Assembly (NCBI GenBank): GCA_032622095.1
Contig: CP136064.1
Span: 275,051,614 to 275,115,613 of the forward strand
Direction of reading: 5' to 3'
Origin: Siphonodentalium dalli
Taxonomy: Eukaryota; Mollusca; Scaphopoda; Gadilida; Siphonodentaliidae
Length of the DNA stretch: 64,000 nucleotides
The stretch's first letter is position 1, and each line of letters opens with the position of its first letter. Shown piece by piece: positions 12,109 through 22,609 of this stretch. Below the pieces are notes generated by a model. That model did not search any database, had not been told where the DNA came from, and worked only from the letters and a program-made list of their open reading frames with translations. The translations under genes and the position numbers were made by a program.

Positions 12109-12842
12109 GTGTTCGGTATTCGACGGGTTTCGGTATTCGAATATTCGGTTCGAATAACGAGCGAATATTCGAATAGTATTCGAATATTTAGATAAATTAT
12201 AAAATTATATAGATAACATATTTTGGAACCAATTTATTATTTAATGAAATAGCATATTTATCCATGCACATGCTATACGCAAAAAAAGAGAGAAAAAACA
12301 GTCTTTTGGTTAATATAGCAAGAGTTGATCTGTTTATGAAGTTCAAGTAGTCAATGTTCCATGCATGGCTTAAAGGTTCTTGTTCAAGAAGTGCCACAAT
12401 AACTAAGAACATGATCTGGATTGAGCTTGCAGGTTGCCTTTTTAGTTTTGGCATCCAACGTGAAGTGAGTCCATATATCTGATTTCTTCGAATTTGACGC
12501 CATATTATACACACAAGTGACAACGGACAAACAAAACGATGCCTTATAGGTCCGCTTCCTCCACATGCAAGCACGGCCTGATTTACAACTAGCCAATAAA
12601 ATTATTTCGACGTCATGACGCCAATCAAATCAGAACGTTATGTAGAGTTACGTCATATTAATTCGTTTATGGTCAGTGGAAAATAGACTATACTTTTAAC
12701 AGACCCTCAGACTAATAACAAACCAGGAAACAATTACCCGGAGATTATTCTCGAATATTCGAATATTCAAATAATTATTCGAATATTCGAATATTTATTT
12801 TTACGAGCGAATATTCGAACATTCGAATATTCGGACCGAACA
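12109..12842 (-). mobile_element. Decayed hAT-like element with GTGTTCGGT ends
   Basis: The left GTGTTCGGT at about 12110 is matched by ACCGAACAC at about 12834. Both ends contain dense TTCGAATATTCG repeats. On the minus strand the interior holds a fragment resembling a BED zinc finger (12384-12503), the N-terminal DNA-binding domain typical of hAT transposases. No clean 8-bp target duplication is visible. The hAT assignment rests on the BED-like fragment. Confidence 0.55.
12384..12503 (-). pseudogene. BED zinc-finger remnant of a transposase
   Basis: The translation begins MASNSKKSDIWTHF, then TLDAKTKKATCK, then LSYCGTS, and stops. The order K-S-x-I/V-W-x-H-F, then K-K-A-x-C-K, then L-S-Y-x-G-T-S is the BED-finger pattern of hAT transposases and ZBED proteins. 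The second cysteine of the CxxC pair is absent (CKLNPDH), and a stop follows GTS before the H-x3-5-H part. It is therefore a dead fragment inside the element at 12109-12842. Minus-strand orientation agrees across the remnant. Confidence 0.5.
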
Positions 12843-13718
12843 CAATCTCAAAACTGACAATGCTTTTGGCGCGACACTCACTTCACAGATTGTCTATGAA
12901 CTCAAATAGACATTTTACAATGTTGTTTAAATATCCTTAAATTACCAATAGCAATAACTGAAAGTTAGAGTAGGATATTAATAATTTCGGCATTTCCATT
13001 TATAAAATTTTGCACTTCACTATACTGCCCAACCATACCTCTAAAAGGAAGCGGCTAGATGTTTACAGGTGTACAACAGTATCATATTGCAATTTAGTGA
13101 GAACTAGAGGGGGAAACTATTAACAAGCAATGTAGACAAATGAATATAAGCGTATCTTCACCGGCAATGTGTAAACAGTCTGCGCTAACTTTCGCCGGTT
13201 AACGGGTTCGCCGCTTAGATTGCTAACGATCAGACTGATATGATGTTACCTCGGGCTGATATCTCGGGCGATAACATCTACATATCCCATTTCCGTCGGT
13301 TGTATCCAGAGAGTCGTTATTTCGTGGGAGAATCTGCATGGATTCAGAATCAGAAACCGATTGTGTACGTGGCAGGGCAAAATCGAGATGACACGGATTC
13401 TATATCAGATTTTGAAATCCACGTGGTCGCCGGTACTAGCTTTAATGTTCTCCCAGCGTCAAACAACGCTCAAGTATTTGACACAAGTAACATTTGTATC
13501 TTATTTTTATAATGTTCATGTTTGTTGTGCAAGTCATGCTTTTCTTCTGTGTGTATATACATGGCACCTAATTAGATGCCAATCCGACTTAATCGCATCT
13601 GTTTTTAAGTTATATACACTGTGTTTATTGATAAGGGCAAGCATTTCTAACAGCTCTAGATCTCCTGAATCAAACTCCGAAGACGTTGTGTAGAACACGG
13701 GAAACTTGGCAGTTGTAC

Positions 13719-14053
13719 AGGGACGTGGCGACAAGGGGTTAGTTGGGGTGTCTCCCCACCCGAACTTTGGTACATTTCCAACAGTTGGAAATTTCATGCC
13801 TGACACAACATTAGTTGGGCAATAATTTGAAACAATACATAGGTTGGATTTGTTTTCAATGTTTGATTTTCCAACCATTAATTGTTGGTAATTTCCCAAT
13901 CTTAGGGTGTGTCAGGTTGGATATTTCCAAGGGTGTGCAAATGGAATTCTGCGAACCTGCATGTGAGTTTGATGTTTTGTTCAAATGAGGGTGGGTGCAG
14001 TTGGCCGGAAATTTGAAGGTACACCGCCATGAAAACCCTGTAGCCACGTCCCT
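13719..14053 (+). mobile_element. 335-bp MITE, AGGGACGTGGC termini
   Basis: The left end AGGGACGTGGC (13719-13729) is inverted exactly as GCCACGTCCCT at 14043-14053. The interior shares TTGGTACATTTCCAACAGTT and CCTGACACAACATTAG-type blocks with the family member at 4176-4921. The duplicate at 31557-31775 has lost its right half. Confidence 0.75.
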
Positions 14054-15006
14054 AAAACTTGTGCGTGTGGTTATATAATCAAATAAATTGCCTGTCATTT
14101 CCCCACGTGCGAACTCAAGACCACAACATTAGCTACACGAGCAAAGTTTCATTTTCCAACTAATGCACAGCTCGTTGGCGGAAAAGTGCATGTGTCTCGG
14201 CACTACAGAGACTATTGCGCAAAATGACTGCATTTTACGAAACAATACATGTCAAATATGACATTGCCACAAGACTAGATAGAACATACGTGTATCTGAT
14301 AATCGATATATATATATCATATAATCCTACTATTTCTTGAATAAGAAGGAAAATATAATTACGAACAAAGCAGAAGACATACTCATGCATGTTCACGTGA
14401 ATTTGGTCAATGGTGACGTTATCCGCCGAATTTGAAATCGACATGCGTTCCGGCGGTATTTTATGCATGGAATTATGAAATGAACAATGATGCAAGTGAC
14501 AATGAAATTGACAAGAATTTGCTTCATGTTCGCCATCAACCGAAATGCTCCCCCGGCGTTACTATCAATAACATTATTGTTTGGCTAGTTTCAGTAAAAT
14601 TTCTCCGTTTACACTCGATAACACAGATTTGTCTCCGCAGTTAAAATTCTTTGATATGGATCGTTTATATTTTTCAATAACTTGTACCCAAGGGACGGAT
14701 CTTATGTTTTATTGTGTTTTTAAACTCCGGGGTGCCGGAATCTCGGTTCGTTACGTTATGAATGTTCTGATTCCGATTACGGATTCAAAATCGGAATCTG
14801 GATTACGACGAAATAACGATTACGGTCTGTTCGTTTACTGATTCTGGTCTGTTCGTTTACCGAACCACGTCGTACGGAGTGTAATCTGTAATCTGAATCC
14901 AGATTCTCCTACGAAATAACGACTCAGGTTAAATGTGTTGGTTCCAGCACTCAGGCATGTGTGGTTAGTGTGCCAGAACCTGTATCACAGATAATGGAAA
15001 TGTCAA

Positions 15007-15059
15007 CACATCCCTTGAGTTAATGACGTCAACAAACACAGGTTGATGCATGAGGTCGA
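15007..15059 (+). repeat. Single-copy ancestor-like unit of the 53-bp satellite
   Basis: This segment (ACATCCCTTGAGTTAATGAC, then GTCAACAAACACAGG, then TTGATGCATGAGGTCGAT) is the counterpart, in duplication copy A, of the 53-bp unit repeated about 65 times at 32752-36196 in copy B. Flanks on both sides match between the two copies. It contains the palindrome TGACGTCA. Confidence 0.85.
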
Positions 15060-15672
15060 TAAGTTCAATGCGATGACGGAACCCAAAATGTTTGCATGGT
15101 TAGAATAGAATGCTTTTCCAATCAGGTGATTTATTTGAACATGTCCGCCAGAATATGTACATACAATATGGTAATTGTAAAAATGAGAATATGATTTAGC
15201 AGTAAGCTAAAAGCTTTTAGGTGCCATCGCCTATATTGATAGCAATATAGGAATGTATGGATACTAACGCGAAGTGACATATACACAATCGTTTTTATAT
15301 TATGGATTTTGTTATGGTTTATTCTGCTGTGGTGCCTTACACTCTTCGACCTCTACATTGTAAGTTATCTTGATTCGAGTCGGGCAAAGTTTAACAACGG
15401 TGGTGTACAATACAATGTTTCAATAATTAATGGAATTGTGCTTTAATATGTTTGTACTATTACTACATTATCGGAAGTTCTGAACTTGGGCAAATATGGA
15501 AATGTTTCCTCGATCTATTGATATGTTACTGAAGCCTTCGGGTAATTTTTATTTCCGCGATTATGTTCATTTCTATAAAATCCAGATCTCTCGGTCTCAT
15601 ATAATGGGCAGTGAGGATGTTGGTTACGGTTTCGATTTTGCCACAAATTCGCATGGGGGATTATCTAATGCG

Positions 15673-16125
15673 ATTGCTATCATATGTATACATAGCTATC
15701 ATTGTCGTTAGATATGTATACACAGCTATCATTGTAGTTATATACATATCTATCATTGTAGCTAGATACATAGCTATCATTGTAGTTAGACACATAGCTA
15801 GCATTGTAGTTAGATATGTATACACAGCTATCAGTGTAGTTAGATATGTATACATAGCTATCATTGTAGTTAGATACATAGCAATCATTGTAGTTAGACT
15901 CATAGCTATCATTGTAGTTAGATACATAGCAATCATTGTAGTTAGACTCATAGCTATCATTGTAGCTAGATACATAGCTATCATTGTAGTTAGACTCATA
16001 GCTATCATTGTAGTTAGATATGTATACATAGCTATCATTGTAGTTAGAACTTAGCTATTATTGTAGTTAGATACAGTCATAGCTATAATTGTAGTTAAAT
16101 ATGTATACTTAGCTATCATTTTCAA
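15673..16125. repeat. 24/30-bp tandem repeat (ATAGCTATCATTGTAGTTAG)
   Basis: About 17 units. The 24-bp form ends in ATAC and the 30-bp form in ATATGTATAC. The forms are intermixed. The open frames it produces on both strands are I/V/A-rich or M/T/A-rich periodic peptides, which are artefacts of the repeat. Confidence 0.9.
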
Positions 16126-16195
16126 GATGGTCTATCTCTTTGAATGCTTTAATGAACTCAATCGTGAGTTAACAAACATATTTACACTATTTACA

Positions 16196-16380
16196 TATGA
16201 TAATAATAATGATGTAGGGTCACCAGAGTATATATCATAATCACCGTCGTCACCATCATCATTATCTTCCTCATCACCATCACCTTCATTATATTCATCA
16301 TAATAATAATCATCAGCGTGGTCATCCCCATCATCGTCATCATCATCACCATCATCATCGTCATCATCATCGTCATCAAA
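16196..16380. repeat. Imperfect (ATC)n / (GTC)n microsatellite
   Basis: A tract of CATCATCATCGTCATC-type triplets with interruptions. Confidence 0.85.
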
Positions 16381-16493
16381 ACAGCAACAACATGATGATG
16401 GTTACGGTTTCAATTTTGCCCCAAATACACATGGGAGATTATGTACATGTATAGTTTTCGGGGAATAACATAATAGATATGAAGCGAATACCC

Positions 16494-16722
16494 GTCTGGA
16501 AACGCTTCTATATCAATTAATATTTATTTTATTTCGAATTTCTTTATATACATACAACAAATTGGGACAATTTTACGGGCTCGCGTTCGGAGTATATCAA
16601 GCTGGATAACTCTATCTCTAGGGGAGATCGTCTGAAGCGTCATGGCCAATCTGTTCTAAAATAGCCCGTAAAATGTACCAATTTATTCGAAATAAAATTA
16701 ATATTAATCGATAGAACCGTTT
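16494..16722. mobile_element. Foldback element, related to 28115-28215
   Basis: The left segment with AATATTTATTTTATTTCGAA and TTTTACGGGCT is complemented on the right by AGCCCGTAAAA and TTCGAAATAAAATTAATATT. The right half, including AATATTAATCGATAGAA and GTCTTCGATTCATAT, recurs at 28118-28165. A diverged inverted form lies at 37110-37250. Confidence 0.6.
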
Positions 16723-16825
16723 TCGGACAAACCTTTCGGGTGGGGGTCTTCGATTCATATTTATTATTTTATACCCAGTAAACTATAAAATACTTGTTAT
16801 CGGGTGATATAGACCACCTTAACCA

Positions 16826-19028
16826 TTATAGTCTGGTCGATAAACTAAAAATTTTGGGTTAACCTAGAAAAAATTTGGACTAAGTTGGTTTCTATTCCAT
16901 TTTGAAGAGGAATATATCCTCTATAACATATCCAAAATCCGCTAAAATCCGCTTTGAGCATTTTCTGTAATACAAGATGGCGTCCATGATGGCAGTTGGT
17001 ATAGAAAAATCCTGAATATCGGTGATAGGTTCGCCAACAAATACCAAATTAGTAATAAAATAAAATTCACACAAACAATCCTTAGTCGTAAACCATATCG
17101 GTAGAATGTCTGTCCAAAATAGCCGCCAACATGGACAAAATCGAATGAAATTTACAATTTGCGGAAAATTGAATAGCTGGTTATACAAGAACGAACAGGC
17201 CGTCGAATTATACGAGGAATAATGATTTCAGAGTATAAGGGGAGCTATTAATAATAGTATGTAAGAATTCTCTCTAATATATCTCGCGAGAGAGCAACCG
17301 AAAGCCAAGTCTCATACAACGATTGAATGTGGACTTTTTGGGCGCCAAGAAATAAAAGAATAACGCAGTTTTATCTGTACTGTTTATCTTGAATCGTGTA
17401 ATATATGTGTATTAAAACAGTTAAATGGGATCTAAAAGGGATGTACACATTGTGTGACTTTTCTAGAAGCAGAAATATATGTAATGAAAACAGTCTCATG
17501 AATGTGACCGATAATCATTTATTTTTGAATCTACAACACACAGTCTGTCAAAATTCACTACTATAGAACAGTATGAGAGCTATTCATGTGGTACTAGGTA
17601 AAATGTGTAGATCATATTGTCCGTGTCGTAAAATAGTAGTCATAGTTGCCTCCGGTCAAGTGATTAAACACGAATATTTCACTTTTATCACACAAATACA
17701 TGGTGGTATACCATGAACGCAATTTATCAAAATACAAAAGATTACAATAGACTATCTTCAATAAATTCTCAACATAACCCAATTTGCCTACATACTCTAT
17801 GGCAGAGACTGTCTTTATACCTGGAAATTATGTGCACTTAAATGCACTAAGGCCACATATACGCGAAACGTACGACCTTTTCTGCAACCGCATCGCCGCG
17901 TTTACCCATTCTCCCTAATGTTATACATATCTGCTGCATACAATAACCATAAATAGCAACATTGAGTGAATGGTAAACGCAGAACTAATAACCGTAAACG
18001 CTGATGACCTGATATTTAGCGCAAGTATGTGGGTGGCAATGGTAACATAATTTCAAACAACAAGATACTGACAACTAATAGTGTGCATTGCGTGGTACAT
18101 ATTCATGTTGTAAAGTGCCGATTGAAGTAATTTGAACATAATTGTCTACTAAGAAACCGGTTTGGGAGCACCATGAAAATTAGTACTAAATAAAATGTAC
18201 GATGTACAGTCTCTTCGATCTAGTGAGATAGGGTACTATTCTGTTGAAGAGATAAGTGCTTCTTGACAGTATAATCAGCATTACGACATACATGTATGGT
18301 TTATTGTCACGGAGAGTGTTGAAAATTCTGGAAATATAACTAGTATTTACACAGATAGGGTGGGCACTTCAGTTTCTGCTTTACATTCAATAATTAATCA
18401 TCATTCCAAAAGGAAACTACCACGCACTGTGTGACGAAATATTACTTCGTGTGTTGCATGCCCGAAATAACTGTTTTTGGTCCGACTGTTGGATGTATTC
18501 TAATAAGAAAACCCGAACGTAAATCACTGGGTTAACGTGCGTAGCAGTGATCGATAAATCATTCAGATATATCTGTTTTAATTATATGTGTACCTTTAAA
18601 GATATATAACAACATTCTTGTAAATAACAAATGTGTATTTTCGCTTATAGGGGTTATCCAATATGTTGCTTTCATCGTAGCATGGATTGTAGTTACGGCC
18701 ATTTTGACAGCCATTTCATCGCCGCGATTGCATTGTTTTCTGTCCTTGTCACTCTATTCGCCCCCTATACTCTTTTACACAAACTGGTATATATCGGATG
18801 GAGGATTAATGCGTTATGGTGTCGCCGATGAGGGATATTGTAGAAAAACGTACTTCACAAGGTCGAAAAATGAGCATTTTAAAAATCTCTGTAAAAAAGT
18901 TTGCTCAAAGCGGATTTTAGCGGATTTTGGATATGTTGTAGAGGAAATATTCCTCTTCAAAATGGATTAAAAACCAACTTAGTCCAAATTTGTTCTAGGT
19001 CAAACCTTTTATCGACCAGACTATTAAC
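16826..19028. mobile_element. 2.2-kb structure bounded by ~140-bp inverted repeats
   Basis: The left arm (16826-16967) contains GTCTGGTCGATAAA, TTTGGACTAAGTTGG, TTTTGAAGAGGAATAT and CATATCCAAAATCCGCTAAA. The right arm (18886-19028) carries all of these in reverse complement and in mirrored order. The 1.9-kb interior has no recognisable reading frame. It may be a non-autonomous DNA transposon or two opposed copies of a shorter repeat. Confidence 0.6.
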
Positions 19029-19711
19029 GTAGCCATTACCGTAAATGTGTGTAACTAAATTAAACAGTTGTTGCTTTGTTACACAAGACGATAGCACTAC
19101 AACGATATGGTATGATACGCCAGCTTTCATAATATCTAGAAAGCTAGAAAATCACACTCATGTGTTTACATCTCGGTTTTGTTTAAGAGAGTGTGTTTTA
19201 TTTGAAGGGTATAGTACTGTGACCGTTGGGCAGAGCGGTTCACACTAACTGTGCTCCAATGTTCATATGCAGCGACCTACCCTCAATAAAACACACATAA
19301 ATTACATTCAGTGCTTAAGTGTGCGTAGAATTTTCCTTATTAATTTTTACAAACTCAGCTGATTTTTTTCCTGGTCTGAAGTTTGGATATAGCACCACTC
19401 TGCATCGCAGATTAGTCCAATATTCTAACATTGAATTATCAATCGATTATTTAAAAAACACGCCCAATCACCGAACAGGATTTAGTGCAACCATAACATA
19501 CAGAGCCCTATGTAAATAGTGTGTTATATCCTACATTGAGACATCCACACAGTCATGGACATGCTCGTGTTTTTCTAATGAGGTATTTTCACGCTGGTCA
19601 TCATATAAACCGCCCCGCGGACAAATGTTCAGCAGACCGGCACTGCTGTCACGCGTGGTATCCAAAGGCGAGTTTGTTTTGAGGGAAACATGCAAACTAT
19701 TTTCTCATGCC
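19029..19711. other. No gene seen
   Basis: AT-rich sequence with short, unrecognised reading frames and no repeat evident by eye. Confidence 0.4.
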
Positions 19712-19945
19712 TTAACTCTTTCATGATGGGAGCTGCGCTGGTGCAACATTAAAAACATGTGCCAATGCATTCTCTTGTACATGCGAGTCTCCCATGCTGG
19801 CTTACACGATCAAGGTAAATATTGTTAGGCCAATGTATGCTCTTATATATGTGAGGCGCCCTATGGGCGACTCGAATATATAAGAGAATGCATTGGCACA
19901 GGGTTTTCGCAAAAAACCAGGAAGCTCCAGTCATGGAAGGGTTAA
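19712..19945. mobile_element. TTAA-flanked MITE with one complete hairpin module
   Basis: TTAA occurs at 19712-19715 and 19942-19945. Inside them CTCTTTCATGATGGGAGCT is matched in inverted form by AGCTCCAGTCATGGAAGGG. A complete hairpin (19829-19897) and half of another (from 19756) lie inside. TTAA target sites with C-rich ends point to a piggyBac-like mobiliser. This copy is more diverged than those at 36785 and 44264. Confidence 0.65.
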
Positions 19946-20499
19946 ATATAAAGGGTATTGATTATATATAGAACAAAATAACGAATCTTATTCTATAAAC
20001 TATTTGATCATCCCTATTATTGGTTTTTGGAGGTATTTTTTTATAAAACATGACCTTAAAATACTTAATCAACTTCCAGTTAAGTACTAAGTTGTTTTAT
20101 GATCCACACAAACTGTGTTGTAGGAGGAAAGTTCAAATAAGTTTGCCCATTAAACACCTGTTGTTTTATGCCAAAAACCAAATAAGATGATTTTCTTCAA
20201 CAATTGCTTTGTGAAGTTCCTTTACAATTTGTTCAACCCAGAACGCCGAAAATGTTATGATAAAAGCAGAGCATTTGGATATCAATTTACTGAGTTACAT
20301 GACCTCAAATATGGCACATTGCCTCATGCGAGTTCTGTGTCCTAGACCATACAATGGAACTCCTTCTGTTTGAGAAATTCTTTGTTTGTTTTAATCATAG
20401 ATGTATAAATTGATCACGTTTGGTTATAATCTAGTGATATAACTACTAAAATAATGAAAAAGCCCTTCATTTTCTCTAGTTTTTAAAATACTTAACCAT

Positions 20500-20810
20500 A
20501 AAATATGGAATTTGGCTCATTCTCAGAAATTGAGGCCCCGAAATCAGATAAAATTCCGTTTTTGAAAGCACGTAACTCGAATTATACTTTAAAAATATGG
20601 GAACAGTTTTCTGTTATGGAATCAGGAAAATTAGATTTACTAATATAGATATGCAATTGAAGGACTTGCACATTTCAATATCGTCCCTGAAATCCACAAA
20701 TTTATGATTTGACAAAATTTTCACAAATTGATATTCCTGCAAAGTAACATTCTGTTGCAATTAATTCCCATAAATGCACTGAACTAAATACCATCCATGT
20801 CGGCACGCTT
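20500..20810. repeat. Dispersed repeat, diverged partner at 48070-48430
   Basis: Both segments share, in order, GAAATTG, GAAATCAGATAAA-like, AACTCGAA, AGTTTTCTGTT, AATGGAAGGCCTTG-like and TTGACAAATTT-like blocks. Neither has a coding frame. The repeat class is unknown. 19946-20500 and 20811-21160 show nothing else except a perfect 18-bp palindrome, ACCTCAAAATTTTGAGGT, near 21109-21126. Confidence 0.5.
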
Positions 20811-21162
20811 TTGCCAACCAATATCACAGCAATATAACAAGACTAGCTGACTAGTCCTGTTTCGGAGATATTTAACCAGGGGTTACTTCATGACTATGCA
20901 GAATGAGGTTCCCAGAGTGAATGTGATTGAGTCCTTCGTCTACAAATTTGGGAACTAAATAGAAACTAAACTAAGCGTTCGATCGTCGTCTGGAACAAAT
21001 AGCAGGAATCCCATTACTTTCAAGAAGTATTACGTCGGTTCCAGCTAATCACTAATAATGCAACGGTCTGTCAACTGTTTTGTTGCTCAGATACAAATGA
21101 GTTATCAACACCTCAAAATTTTGAGGTATAACATGATACTTCTCTGACGACGGGATGTACGT

Positions 21163-21640
21163 GTAATTGAGGTGAGGTTCTGTGACGTCATGTATGTTTA
21201 TTTGTGGTGAGGTTGTGTGACGTCATGTACATTTAATGGTGGTGAGTTTATGTGACGTCATGTACATGTATTGGTGGTGAGGTACTGTGACGTCATACAC
21301 GCGTAATGTTGGTGAGGTTCTGTGGCGTCATGTACGTGTAATGGCGAGGTTATGTGGCGTCATGTACGTGTAATTGTGGTGAGGTTCTGTGACGTTATGT
21401 ACGTGTAATTGAGGTGACGTTCCGTGACGTCACGTATGTGTAATGGTTGTGATGTTATGTGGCGTTATGTACGTGTAATTGAGGTGACGTCACGTCATGA
21501 ATGTGTAATGGTTGTGCGGTTTGTGACATCACGCACGTTGTAATGGTGGTGATGTTATGTGGCGTCATGTACGTGTAATGGTGGTGAGGTTATGTGACGT
21601 TATGTACGTGTAATGGTGGTGAGGTTCTGTGTCTTCTGTG
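21163..21640. repeat. 35-bp minisatellite rich in TGACGTCA at the Kv gene 3' end
   Basis: About 13 units of roughly 35 bp (TAATGGTGGTGAGGTTCTGT followed by GACGTCATGTACGTG), with substitutions and short deletions. Many units contain GACGTCA or TGACGTCA. The upstream end on the minus strand overlaps the last nine codons and the stop of the potassium channel gene. The remainder would be its 3' untranslated region. Confidence 0.9.
21197..21202 (-). promoter_or_regulatory. Candidate poly(A) signal AATAAA
   Basis: On the minus strand this reads AATAAA, about 400 nt after the stop codon of the Kv gene. It lies in an atypical unit of the minisatellite (TGTTTATTTG where most units read TACGTGTAA). 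Transcript data would be needed to confirm it. Confidence 0.4.
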
Positions 21641-22523
21641 GTGACTCCTGAATCGACTGTAGATCCCACGCTGAAGTTTTTCTCGCCACTTTAGCTTCTG
21701 GAACTTCCCTCAGTTGTCTCGGCCTATAAGCGACATGTGAGTGCCTTGAACTGTTTTTGTGGAATGAATACCTCTCGCTGAATTTATCTGCAATCATGGC
21801 GACCGGCATCGACAACACCAATAAACCGCACACAGCGCACAATCCAGCGACGATTCTGCCTCCAATAGTTTTTGGCACGACGTCACCATATCCCACTGTT
21901 GTCATGGTTAAACACGACCACCATAGTCCTTCGAACGCGTCTTCGAACGCATGCGCATTGGTTATCTCCACTTCATACTCGATCATTGCGAACATTAGAA
22001 GAACGATGCCAAGGGATGCGAACAATAGTTTCAGTTCATTGGCGCTTGCCTTGACTGATAATAACAGGATTTTCAATCCTTTGAATTGATTCGCTAATCT
22101 GAAGAAGCGTAGGATTCTGAGAACTTCCATTGCTTTCAGAATCGCATAGACGGTTAAATACGTGTTATCCAGAAATTTCTCACCAAATCTTGCCATTGCA
22201 AAAGATGCCAAGAATCCTGGAATTATCACTAAATCTAGCGCATTCAGAAAATTTCTAATGAATTCTTTCTTGGATGGGCTCACAAAGAATCTTAAATAAA
22301 AATCGATTGTGAATATTATTTGGAGCACGCGGTAAATCCAGGTTGCAATATGGTGTTGTGACGTTGTAAAGTACATTTCTAATTTCGGATTAGTGAAGTT
22401 CATATATGATTTAATCAGTACCATTTGTTTCTTATTGATTGGCACACGGAATTCCTCAACAGTTTCACAGCAGAACAAGGCAAACGATAGAGCGAGTAGC
22501 AGTAGGTAAATGATGGACCATAT
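21600..22523 (-). CDS. Voltage-gated K+ channel, exon 2 (S1-S6 and C-terminus)
   Basis: This exon encodes residues 147-453 of a six-transmembrane Kv channel subunit acting in the plasma membrane. It begins after the acceptor TCTAATTTCAG, in phase 0 with exon 1. Order: S1 (IWSIIYLLLLALSFALFCCE, 147-166), a loop with an NFT glycosylation site (188), S2 ending DFYLRFFVSPSKKEF, S3 with NALDLVII, S4 (ILKAMEVLRILRFFRLANQF, 274-293), S5, pore helix WWSCLTM, filter TVGYGD (355-360) and S6 with PVAMIADKF. Set against Shaker-type S4, the gating positions read K, E, R, R, R, N. S6 has PVA where most Kv1-4 channels have PVP. The cytoplasmic C-terminus is short, and its last nine residues (QNLTTITRT) and stop come from a minisatellite. 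The filter predicts potassium selectivity. The exact subfamily is uncertain, with Shaw/Kv3-like the best guess. Confidence 0.93.
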   Translation of the reverse strand: MWSIIYLLLLALSFALFCCETVEEFRVPINKKQMVLIKSYMNFTNPKLEMYFTTSQHHIATWIYRVLQIIFTIDFYLRFFVSPSKKEFIRNFLNALDLVIIPGFLASFAMARFGEKFLDNTYLTVYAILKAMEVLRILRFFRLANQFKGLKILLLSVKASANELKLLFASLGIVLLMFAMIEYEVEITNAHAFEDAFEGLWWSCLTMTTVGYGDVVPKTIGGRIVAGLCAVCGLLVLSMPVAMIADKFSERYSFHKNSSRHSHVAYRPRQLREVPEAKVARKTSAWDLQSIQESPQKTQNLTTITRT

Positions 22524-22609
22524 CTGAAATTAGAGACAAATACGATAATAGAGCGAGTATCAGTAGGTAAATGATGGACCATATATGAAATTAGACACAC
22601 ATACGATAA
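22483..22609 (-). repeat. Tandem duplication of the exon 2 start with a dead acceptor
   Basis: A ~60-bp segment covering the first codons of exon 2 and its splice acceptor is repeated immediately upstream in the intron (about 22543-22609). Both copies carry GATGGACCATAT and CAGTAGGTAAA-type sequence. The working copy reads TTTCAG before the exon. The intronic copy reads TTTCATAT, so the AG is lost and it should not be used as an acceptor. Confidence 0.85.

Larger units (their letters stand above)
9975..15285 (+). repeat. Segmental duplication, copy A (partner 30640-36784)
   Basis: Long blocks are shared in the same order and orientation with 30640-36784. These are 9980-10020, 10540-10950, 13300-13930, 14090-15000 and 15060-15285, matching about 30645-30690, 30700-31135, 31150-31760, 31815-32700 and 36200-36784. 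Copy A carries extra sequence at about 10024-10540 (a CAGA-tailed repeat) and 10985-13300 (tandem repeat plus two DNA-element remnants). Copy B lacks both. No intact gene lies in either copy. Confidence 0.85.

Noticed and set aside
13240-13512. 90-residue frame with a counterpart in duplication copy B
   Set aside because: Copy B has a stop in the shared part and many replacement changes, so there is no sign of protein-level selection.
15611-16054. 147-residue I/V/A-rich frame that looks membrane-spanning
   Set aside because: It comes from a 24/30-bp tandem repeat. The opposite strand is equally open.
19555-19700. GC-richer stretch considered as a possible RNA gene
   Set aside because: No tRNA cloverleaf or A/B box and no rRNA similarity could be found by eye.
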